From assembly GCA_902795935.1 (NCBI GenBank), contig CADBMS010000243.1:1-5291 (forward strand): DNA of 5,291 bases, given 5' to 3'. Both the position numbers and the translations under genes were made by a program. The DNA comes from an uncultured Methanobrevibacter sp. GTDB taxonomy: Archaea; Methanobacteriota; Methanobacteria; Methanobacteriales; Methanobacteriaceae. The notes beneath the pieces are model-generated. The model ran no database searches. It worked only from the letters and a program-made list of their open reading frames with translations, and had not been told where the DNA came from. Below are positions 1 through 5,159 of the stretch, piece after piece (positions within the stretch are counted from its first letter, which is position 1; every line of letters begins with the position of its first letter).

Positions 1-98
1 AATATTTCTTTGGTTTTTCTAGAATCCATAATTTTAAATATTTCGTTCAACAAAATGTAATTTGGGTCTTTAATATCTAAATTTAATCTATGATTCAT
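1..98 (-). CDS. 5' end of an unrecognised gene, cut by the left window edge
   Basis: Read on the minus strand from an ATG at 98-96, a frame stays open for 32 codons to the window edge. The product begins MNHRLNLDIKDPNYILLNEI and continues with a basic stretch containing DSRKTKEI. The residues look like a plausible soluble protein start, with an amphipathic Leu/Ile-rich helix, but I recognise no family. No Shine-Dalgarno-like sequence precedes the ATG. AT-rich TATA-like stretches lie on the same strand at about 111-120 and 131-140. The gene points away from the ATPase and is separated from it by about 190 bp and a likely terminator, so it should be its own transcription unit. In DNA this AT-rich, 98 open bases is weak evidence. 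Confidence 0.4.
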   Translation of the reverse strand, partial: MNHRLNLDIKDPNYILLNEIFKIMDSRKTKEI

Positions 99-235
99 TT
101 ATATCATTAAATAAATATATGTAACAGATAATATTTAAATTTAACGATATTTCTAACCCTTTTTTAATAAATAAAAATAATAAAAATGTATTTTTACAAA
201 CACAACCTGTTTAACAATAAAAGAAAGAAAAATAC
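99..235. other. AT-rich intergenic spacer, left side
   Basis: This spacer lies between the partial left gene and the terminator-like sequence behind the ATPase. I see no open frame of note and no tRNA-like fold. It contains TATA-like stretches on the minus strand (about 111-120 and 131-140) that could serve the left gene. It also contains a small palindromic word, TGTATTTTTACA at 187-198, which recurs near the right edge. Confidence 0.5.
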
Positions 236-271
236 AAAAAATTAGACTGAATTTTCAACAAAAAAATTCAG
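236..271 (-). terminator. Hairpin plus T-run behind the metal ATPase
   Basis: Arms CTGAATTTT (247-255) and AAAATTCAG (263-271) are perfectly complementary over 9 bp with a 7-nt loop. Past one mismatch, two further pairs are possible. Read on the minus strand, the hairpin starts 17 nt after the ATPase stop codon and is followed by a run of six T (241-236) and more T-rich sequence. In archaea the T-run itself is the important termination signal, so the hairpin may be incidental or may protect the 3' end. Position and orientation fit the end of the csoR-ATPase transcripts. Confidence 0.55.
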
Positions 272-288
272 ACTCCTAAATATTTTAT

Positions 289-2100
289 TTAATCATTATT
301 AGGAACTTTATAGTTTACTAATCTTGAAGAATATATGATTACAACGACAGACCCTATATTATGAACTAATGCTCCTGTTATGGGTCCTAATATTCCAAAT
401 ATGGCTAAAATAATTGCAATTATGTTTAATGTTAATGATGCTATAATGTTTATATTTATTGTTTTTAATGTTTTTCTTGCTATTTCTATTAAATGAGGTA
501 TGTCTTCAATATTGTCCTTAATTAATGTTATTTTTGCAGTTTCGATTGATATGTCACTTCCAATGTGTCCCATAGCTATTCCAACATTTGCTTTTTTAAT
601 TGATGGGGCATCATTTATTCCATCTCCAAGCATTGCAATTCTATTTCCATGTAATTGTTCTTGTTTTATGTATTCCATCTTGTCTTCAGGTAAACAGTTA
701 AATTTAGTATTGGCTATATCAACTTTATTCGCAATATATTTGCCTGTTTCCTGGTTATCTCCAGTTAAAAGTGTAGTTTTAATTTTTAATTCTTTTAATT
801 TTTTAATTACTTTTTTTGAGTTTTTACGAAGAGTATCTGATAGAATTACTTTTCCAAGAAGTTTTGAGTTTTTTGCAACATAAATTTCAATTTTGCCATT
901 AGAGTTAGTACTTTTATCATTGTAGTTAATGTTTTCACTTTCTATGAGTTTTTTATTTCCAGCAATTATTTTTGAACCATTAATTGTTCCAATAACTCCT
1001 TTACCAATAATCATTTTAAAATCTTCAACTTCTTCTAAATCTAACTTATTATAATATTTTAGAATAGATTTTGCTAATGGATGTTCTGATTTCGATTCTA
1101 ATGATGCTAATAAGTGCATCATCTCATCTTCATTTTTAGATATAACTTCAACAACTTCTGGCATTCCGTTTGTTATGGTTCCTGTTTTATCAAATACTAA
1201 TTCATTGATGTGTGCTAGTTCTTCAATAGCTGATCCGTCTTTAACTAATATTCCGTATTTTGTTAAGTTTCCAATAGTGGCCATAATTGCTGTTGGTGTT
1301 GCAAGTACTAATGCACATGGGCAAAAAACAACTAATATTGTAACAGATCTAATTATTTCGCCTGTGACAATATATGTTATAATTGAGGATATGAATGCTA
1401 TTATTACAATCCATGTTGCCCATTTATCTGCTGATTTGACTATTTTTGCATTTTCTGGTTTTGAGGATTCAACTAATTTAATTAATTTTTGTAGTGTGCT
1501 ATCTTCACTTATTTTTGTTGTTTTCATGTTGAATGATCCATAAAGATTTATAGTTCCACTATAAACTTTGTCATTTTCTTTTTTGTCAACTGGAATTGAT
1601 TCTCCAGTTATTGGTGATTGGTTAATTGATGTTTTTCCGTTAATTATGATTCCATCTGTGGGTATGTTTTCTCCAGGAAGTATTTTTAGTATATCATTAA
1701 TTTTTATTTTATCAATTGGAATATTTTCTTCTTTGCCATTTTTTATTCTTGTTGCTGTTTTTGGTGTTAGTTTTAATAATTCTTTGATTTTTTGTTGAGT
1801 TTTTAATACTATGTATTCTTCTAAAAAGTTTCCTATGGCCATAATGGTTGCAATTTCTGCGGCAGCAAATGTCTGTCCAATGAATATTGATGATAAAATT
1901 GCTATTGTTACAAGCAAATCTGCTTTTATATCAAATTCACTAATTAGTCCTTTTATACATTCTTTAAATATGGGTATTCCGCATAATATGATTGAAATCC
2001 ATAATATATTGTTTATTTGTGGGATAAAACTTAGAATTATGCATGTTATTGATGTTATTATGTGTGCTATTTCTTTTTTGTTTTCTTTGTTAAGTTTCAT
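289..2100 (-). CDS. Heavy-metal translocating P1B-type ATPase (metal efflux pump)
   Basis: This 603-residue membrane pump uses ATP to move a soft metal ion across the cytoplasmic membrane, most likely outward. Family motifs are complete: actuator TGES (165-168), ion-binding CPC in a transmembrane helix (260-262), phosphorylated Asp in DKTGT (D304), SEHPLA with the P1B His-Pro pair (340-341), TGDN (446-449) and hinge GDGINDAP (492-499). About eight membrane helices fit, at roughly 12-28, 33-48, 59-75, 79-98, 229-247, 250-272, 548-567 and 572-593. The N-terminus has no CxxC metal-binding domain and no His-rich tail, so the protein is shorter than typical CopA or ZntA. The last helix carries HNIGS (580-584) and not the MxxSS of Cu(I) pumps or the DxG of Zn/Cd pumps, so the metal cannot be read from the pump alone. 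The adjacent CsoR suggests copper. The ATG at 2100 is supported by GGAGATGA seven bases upstream. The gene lies 64 bp behind csoR with its own operator. It is intact. Confidence 0.96.
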   Translation of the reverse strand: MKLNKENKKEIAHIITSITCIILSFIPQINNILWISIILCGIPIFKECIKGLISEFDIKADLLVTIAILSSIFIGQTFAAAEIATIMAIGNFLEEYIVLKTQQKIKELLKLTPKTATRIKNGKEENIPIDKIKINDILKILPGENIPTDGIIINGKTSINQSPITGESIPVDKKENDKVYSGTINLYGSFNMKTTKISEDSTLQKLIKLVESSKPENAKIVKSADKWATWIVIIAFISSIITYIVTGEIIRSVTILVVFCPCALVLATPTAIMATIGNLTKYGILVKDGSAIEELAHINELVFDKTGTITNGMPEVVEVISKNEDEMMHLLASLESKSEHPLAKSILKYYNKLDLEEVEDFKMIIGKGVIGTINGSKIIAGNKKLIESENINYNDKSTNSNGKIEIYVAKNSKLLGKVILSDTLRKNSKKVIKKLKELKIKTTLLTGDNQETGKYIANKVDIANTKFNCLPEDKMEYIKQEQLHGNRIAMLGDGINDAPSIKKANVGIAMGHIGSDISIETAKITLIKDNIEDIPHLIEIARKTLKTININIIASLTLNIIAIILAIFGILGPITGALVHNIGSVVVIIYSSRLVNYKVPNND

Positions 2101-2107
2101 ATTTTTT

Positions 2108-2115
2108 TCATCTCC
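2108..2115 (-). promoter_or_regulatory. Ribosome binding site of the metal ATPase
   Basis: The minus-strand sequence GGAGATGA matches the archaeal and bacterial anti-Shine-Dalgarno pattern (GGAGGTGA) with one change. It ends seven bases before the ATG at 2100, which fixes that start. It is the strongest ribosome site in the metal module. Confidence 0.75.
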
Positions 2116-2127
2116 AAGAAAATATAG

Positions 2128-2147
2128 GTATACCCCTTATGGTATAC
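2128..2147. promoter_or_regulatory. CsoR operator upstream of the metal ATPase
   Basis: The inverted repeat GTATACCCCTTATGGTATAC has perfect 7-bp arms (2128-2134 and 2141-2147) around a 6-bp centre. Known CsoR boxes are pseudo-palindromes of the TACCCC/GGGGTA type, and this site fits that style. It lies between the csoR stop and the ATPase start, directly downstream of a TATA-like box on the minus strand (about 2150-2159). Bound repressor would cover the transcription start region. A second copy precedes csoR, matching at 15 of 20 positions. That CsoR is the binder is inferred from position, symmetry and duplication. Confidence 0.85.
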
Positions 2148-2149
2148 TG

Positions 2150-2159
2150 TATTTTTAAA
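2150..2159 (-). promoter_or_regulatory. Probable TATA box of the ATPase promoter
   Basis: The minus-strand TTTAAAAATA stands two bases upstream of the operator at 2128-2147. An archaeal start site about 26 bp downstream of the box centre would fall near 2129, leaving a leader of about 28 nt that contains the ribosome site. The stretch overlaps T-rich sequence (eight T on the minus strand at 2164-2157) directly after the csoR stop. That T-run may also end csoR transcripts, so the ATPase could be partly uncoupled from csoR. Confidence 0.5.
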
Positions 2160-2164
2160 AAAAA

Positions 2165-2437
2165 TTAAAGTCTAGAGTAATATTCTAAAATTGATGAAAT
2201 ATCAGTCAATGCATCATCTTCATTATTATCTTTAATGGCTTGTTTAACACAATGTTCCAAATGACCTTCGACAATTATAGATCCTACTTTATGTAATGCT
2301 GATTTTGATGCATTTACTTGCATCAATATTTGTTCACAAGGGATATCTTCATCAATCATACGGTCAATTGCATTTATTTGACCAATAATTTTTTTAAGTC
2401 TTCTGTGTAAATTTTCACTATCCATGCATTGTTTCAA
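2165..2437 (-). CDS. csoR: CsoR-family metal-sensing transcriptional repressor
   Basis: This 90-residue all-helical repressor belongs to the CsoR/RcnR (DUF156) family, which binds operator DNA as a tetramer and lets go when metal binds. The family fingerprint is visible in LHRRLKKIIGQINAIDRMI (10-28) and ASKSALHKVG (43-52). The metal ligands are C34, H59 and C63, with spacings of 25 and 4 as in copper CsoR proteins (Cys-His-Cys). The persulfide sensor CstR lacks the His, and Ni/Co RcnR uses extra His in place of the last Cys, so Cu(I) is the best guess. The nickel sensor InrS also has Cys-His-Cys, so nickel is not fully excluded. The start is TTG at 2437, with a weak AGGT nine bases before it. 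An in-frame ATG at 2425 would give 86 residues and remove C4 near the N-terminal metal-ligand position. It lies upstream of the ATPase in the same direction and should repress both genes. Confidence 0.95.
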   Translation of the reverse strand: MKQCMDSENLHRRLKKIIGQINAIDRMIDEDIPCEQILMQVNASKSALHKVGSIIVEGHLEHCVKQAIKDNNEDDALTDISSILEYYSRL

Positions 2438-2448
2438 AATAACACAAC

Positions 2449-2468
2449 CTATACCTGTTATGGTATTA
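2449..2468. promoter_or_regulatory. CsoR operator upstream of csoR (autoregulation)
   Basis: CTATACCTGTTATGGTATTA repeats the layout of the site before the ATPase: ATACC (2451-2455), a 6-bp centre, then GGTAT (2462-2466). TATACC and TTATGGTAT are identical in both sites. It sits 11 bp before the TTG start and downstream of a clear TATA box (2481-2490), overlapping the expected transcription start near 2460. This predicts negative autoregulation. The arms are weaker at the outer ends than in the ATPase site, so affinity may be lower. Confidence 0.8.
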
Positions 2469-2480
2469 TATTAATAACTA

Positions 2481-2490
2481 GTATATAAAT
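2481..2490 (-). promoter_or_regulatory. TATA box of the csoR promoter
   Basis: The minus-strand ATTTATATAC contains TTTATATA, a strong match to the archaeal TATA box. A start about 26 bp downstream would lie near 2460, inside the operator, giving a leader of about 22 nt to the TTG codon. This is the clearest sign in the window that transcription here is archaeal in style. Confidence 0.65.
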
Positions 2491-2578
2491 TGAGGTATGA
2501 TTAAAAATTATAACAATTAATACGAATTTAATCTTTTAATTTTAGAAAAATCAAACAATAATAAAAGAACTAATCTAG

Positions 2579-3229
2579 ATTGGATTTGTAATACCATTAC
2601 AATTTTTAATTATAAGTATTGGATCAAGTTTAGGTGCAGGAATAACTTCAATTGTATCAAATATATCGGAGCAAAAGAAGATAAAAAAGCTAATAATGCT
2701 GCTATTCATAGTGTTATCCTTTCACTTATCATATCAGTTATTGTTACAATAACTTGCACTGTGTTCATGAAAGAATTATTATTTGCAATGGGTACAAAAG
2801 GACCTAGTTTAACTTATGCATTACATTATGCACATATTTTATCTTGTTTTAAGCATTTTTGTTGTAATGCCATGCATTATATGGTTTACTACGTTCTGAA
2901 GGAGATGCAAAAAGAACAATGTATGTCATGTTTTTTGGTGCTATTTTATAGTCATTTACGAAATTAATTTTATTGATTATTTATAAATAACTATAAAAAA
3001 AGTTTTGTAAGCAACTATTAAACATAATTTTAGATCCAATTTTTATTTATACTCTTAATATGCAAATGTTTGGTGCTACTTTAGCTACAATGCTTTCATT
3101 AATAATTGTTTTATCAATAATTCTTTATTGGATTTATATAAAAAAGACACATACTTAAAACTTAGATTAGGCAATTTTAAACTTGATTTTGGAATTTTTA
3201 GAGATATTTTAAAAGCAGTAATTCCAGCA
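2579..3229 (+). pseudogene. Decayed MATE-family multidrug/Na+ antiporter gene
   Basis: Joining frames restores a MATE transporter piece. 2579-2662 reads IGFVIPLQFL then SIGSSLGAGITSIVSN. 2665-2845 reads IGAKEDKKANNAAIHSV on to TYALHYAHIL. 2846-2888 reads VLSIFVVMPCIIWF. 2886-2948 reads LLRSEGDAKRTMYVMFFGAIL. 3021-3145 reads NIILDPIFIYTLNM to YWIYIKK. 3146-3229 reads DTYLKLRLGNFKLDF to LKAVIPA, then stops. The GDAKRTM and NxxLDPxF motifs are hallmarks of the family. MATE proteins are usually about 450 residues; about 210 remain. The first helices and the C-terminal half are missing. At least four frameshifts are needed (one is a lost A in the A-run at 3140-3145), and 72 bp interrupt it at 2949-3020. 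Stops at 2949-2951 and 3230-3232 confirm it is dead. An open frame at 2761-2967 is one piece of this wreck and not a gene. Confidence 0.9.
2946..3020. mobile_element. Small palindromic MITE-like insertion inside the MATE remnant
   Basis: Removing 72 bp (2949-3020) joins FFGAIL directly to NIILDPIF in the same frame, as intact MATE proteins read, so this block looks inserted. Its ends form an imperfect inverted repeat: TAGTCATTTAC (2949-2959) against GTAAGCAACTA (3007-3017), 8 of 11. The pairing continues inward to 19 of 27, around the perfect 14-bp palindrome TTATTTATAAATAA (2977-2990). TTA flanks it on both sides (2946-2948 and 3018-3020), as a 3-bp target duplication would. It has no coding capacity. 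A chance AT-rich filler or an older local duplication is possible; a second copy elsewhere in the genome is not visible here. Confidence 0.5.
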
Positions 3230-3232
3230 TAA

Positions 3233-3522
3233 TATTTATATAAATTATTTAATGAAATTATTTAGATAATTGATTAATATAAGAAACTTATTTTTAATAA
3301 TCATAATTTACCTAATAAATGTTGGATAAAAAAATAATAATTAATATTTAATTTTGTATAATACGTATAATTTCATAGTTAATAAAAAATTAATTTCATT
3401 CAAACAGTTATATTATTTTTATGGTCAGATAATGTTTTTTGAAACCAAAAAATCATATTTTAATCAGCACTATAAATAAGTATAATATCTTAAAAAATTA
3501 TAATTAACTAACACTAAACAGA
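3233..3522. other. AT-rich intergenic spacer
   Basis: About 290 bp between the end of recognisable MATE homology and the next gene. Homology to the MATE C-terminal half is not visible in any plus-strand frame here, so that half has been deleted and not merely frameshifted. I see no RNA gene and no credible open frame. The only candidate signals are the TATA box at 3471-3478 and a short palindrome, ATACGTAT, at 3361-3368. Confidence 0.5.
3471..3478 (+). promoter_or_regulatory. Probable TATA box for the 3532-4182 gene
   Basis: TATAAATA on the plus strand stands about 57 bp before the ATG at 3532. A start about 26 bp downstream would lie near 3500, giving a leader of about 30 nt. No other feature claims this spacing, and it is the nearest well-formed box upstream of the gene. 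Confidence 0.5.
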
Positions 3523-3531
3523 TTGATTAAA

Positions 3532-4182
3532 ATGCCAAATCAAAAATTAAAATTAGAAACAAAATGTTATGATGCAAGTGAATATGGTTATCTTTATGGA
3601 TTGAATCAAAAAATACCTGATGAAGAATTCAAAAGAATAAAACCATACATGAAAGATTTCAGAAGAAAAGACTTTGTGGATGGAATTATTAAGGTTACAG
3701 GTAGGCCAGAAGGATACAGATGTCTCGAAAAAGATGTTCCAAAAATAGAAAAAATATTGGGAATCACAAACACCCTAGAAAAACGTAAAAATAAGATTAA
3801 AAAAGCATTTGAAGATCCAATTTCAAAATCAAACCTTAAAGATAAATCATACAATTGGCTTTTAACACTTTTCCAAAGAGGAGGGACAAGACCTCAACAA
3901 AACCTATCAAGATTAGTTCTTCACTCAACAAAAATTTATGATCCATCAGATTCCTACAAAAATGGGGCAAAAGAGGGTATGGGAGAATTATTTATTTATA
4001 CTCCTCATGGAATGTGGTACATCATAAACAACTGTGCAAAATATTCCAACTTATCACAAAACAATGTTGAAACTATACATGGGGGTGCAATAGGTCATAG
4101 ATTAACATACGATGATACATTGGATACTTTAATCAGAATTTACACTGAAGAAAATGAATATAATGGTGAAAAACTATATTAA
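3532..4182 (+). CDS. Unrecognised 216-residue soluble protein
   Basis: The open frame begins MPNQKLKLETKCYDASEYGY and gives 216 residues from the ATG. A TTG nine bases earlier (3523) would add MIK; neither start has a clear ribosome site. There is no signal peptide or membrane segment. Two parts are suggested: a basic N-terminal half with DEEFKRIKPYMKDFRRKDFV and a Lys-rich linker near residues 81-105, and a C-terminal half with short Gly/His motifs. Those motifs are RGGTRPQQNLS (116-126), GMGELFIYTPHGMWYIINN (149-167) and HGGAIGHRLTYDD (183-195). Codon use and length support a real gene. I recognise no family and assign no function. It converges on the ADP-ribosylglycohydrolase gene with 16 bp between the stops, so they are neighbours but not an operon. 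A functional link between them is speculation. Confidence 0.8.
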   Translation: MPNQKLKLETKCYDASEYGYLYGLNQKIPDEEFKRIKPYMKDFRRKDFVDGIIKVTGRPEGYRCLEKDVPKIEKILGITNTLEKRKNKIKKAFEDPISKSNLKDKSYNWLLTLFQRGGTRPQQNLSRLVLHSTKIYDPSDSYKNGAKEGMGELFIYTPHGMWYIINNCAKYSNLSQNNVETIHGGAIGHRLTYDDTLDTLIRIYTEENEYNGEKLY

Positions 4183-4198
4183 TAACTTTAATAACCAT

Positions 4199-4987
4199 TT
4201 AATCTAAAAATAATTCTTCAAATTCAATTAAAATATTTAATAATTCATAATCCAATCTATTAATAGATTTATAATAAATTCGTTTAGGAACATCATAATA
4301 AGCTGCAGCAATACTACCTGCAATAGCAGCTTGAGTATCCGCATCTCCACCTAAAGAAACAGCATTTCTAACAGAATCTTCAAAATTTTTCCCCTCTAAA
4401 AAACAAATAATTGACTCTGGAACACTACCTTCACAAGTTTCATTAAAATTATAATATGGTCTAATATCATCTAATTTTCTACTTAAATCATAATCATATC
4501 TAATTTCAACATGATCTCTAATTTCTTCTTTACTACTGCCAATTCTTGCTAAATAAATAGAATCTGCAACTGCTAATGCACCTTTAATTCCATTTGGATG
4601 ATTATGAGTTACAATCGATGATATCTTAGCTAATTTTTCCACTTCTTCAAGTGTTTCACCAACCCATGCAACAGGAGATACCCTCATAGCAGAACCATTA
4701 CCATAACTACCATAAGCCTCAGGAGAATCTGTATTTAACCATTTTTTAAACATCCTTCCATAACCGCCATTAGGATATTTATTACCAAAATACTTCAATT
4801 CATCAATTAATACTATTTTTGAATTTTTATCTTTAATCAACCAATTAGCAACTGCTAAAGTCATAATTGTATCATCAGTAAATCTAGATTGTTTCGGATA
4901 TAATTGGAAATCTTTAGTTTTAATAGGATTAAACTCACGAGTAGATCCAATAATATCTCCACATATTGTTCCAATAATTCCTTTCAT
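4199..4987 (-). CDS. ADP-ribosylglycohydrolase (DraG/ARH family)
   Basis: This 262-residue cytoplasmic enzyme belongs to the family that removes ADP-ribose from modified proteins, nucleic acids or small molecules using two Mg2+ ions. The metal and substrate motifs are all present. The N-terminal GTICGDIIGSTREF has G10-D11, G14 and E18. FTDDTIM supplies T37, D38 and D39. GNGSAMR (96-102) and THNHP (127-131) fit the substrate-binding loops. GGDADTQAAIAG (213-224) supplies D215, D217 and T218, and is followed by the family's Ala-rich helix. The length is usual for compact microbial members, so the enzyme should be active. The ATG at 4987 has AGGAGA ten bases upstream. Some relatives reverse nitrogenase reductase modification (DraG), others counter ADP-ribosylating toxins or recycle metabolites; nothing nearby shows which applies. 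No nitrogenase gene and no recognised transferase is in the window. Confidence 0.95.
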   Translation of the reverse strand: MKGIIGTICGDIIGSTREFNPIKTKDFQLYPKQSRFTDDTIMTLAVANWLIKDKNSKIVLIDELKYFGNKYPNGGYGRMFKKWLNTDSPEAYGSYGNGSAMRVSPVAWVGETLEEVEKLAKISSIVTHNHPNGIKGALAVADSIYLARIGSSKEEIRDHVEIRYDYDLSRKLDDIRPYYNFNETCEGSVPESIICFLEGKNFEDSVRNAVSLGGDADTQAAIAGSIAAAYYDVPKRIYYKSINRLDYELLNILIEFEELFLD

Positions 4988-4996
4988 TATACTCTA

Positions 4997-5002
4997 TCTC
5001 CT
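4997..5002 (-). promoter_or_regulatory. Ribosome binding site of the ADP-ribosylglycohydrolase gene
   Basis: AGGAGA on the minus strand ends nine bases before the ATG at 4987. It is a good Shine-Dalgarno match and fixes the start, which also places the GDIIGS motif at the usual distance from the N-terminus. Confidence 0.75.
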
Positions 5003-5040
5003 AAAAAAATAGTATTATTTTTATTTATTAGATAATATAT

Positions 5041-5048
5041 AATATAAA
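5041..5048 (-). promoter_or_regulatory. Candidate TATA box of the hydrolase gene in an almost GC-free stretch
   Basis: The minus-strand TTTATATT here would give a start near 5019 and a leader of about 32 nt. The surrounding stretch 5032-5080 contains only A and T apart from one C at 5049 and holds several other TATA-like words, so the exact box is uncertain. The whole stretch should melt easily. Confidence 0.45.
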
Positions 5049-5159
5049 CTAATATATAATATATATTTATAATATTATATTGGCTTAAGAATTCATTTTT
5101 TATAAATAATTAAAATAAAATGTATTTTTACAGATTAAATAGTCAAACAATTTTCATAA

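Noticed and set aside
500..2158. Several plus-strand open frames opposite the metal ATPase (500-883, 1175-1543, 1568-1798, 1811-2158)
   Set aside because: They lie antisense to a gene with every P1B motif intact and have no family resemblance. The last one also covers the operator.
199..2451. The word ACACAACCT shared by 200-208 and the region before csoR (2442-2450), as a possible third CsoR site
   Set aside because: The copy near 200 lacks the ATACC/GGTAT inverted repeat, so it does not carry the operator symmetry.
2497..2520. ATG with GAGGT nearby, suggesting a start for the MATE gene
   Set aside because: It gives only MIKNYNN before a stop, the GAGGT is too close to the ATG, and no MATE N-terminal helix follows.
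3606..3854. Minus-strand open frame inside the 3532-4182 gene
   Set aside because: It is antisense to a longer frame with better protein-like composition and lacks a ribosome site or family match.
3877..3909. RGGTRPQQNLS resembles the GGxxPQN-S motif of Csy1 (type I-F CRISPR)
   Set aside because: The protein is half the size of Csy1, no other Cas gene is present, and there is no CRISPR array. One short motif is not enough.
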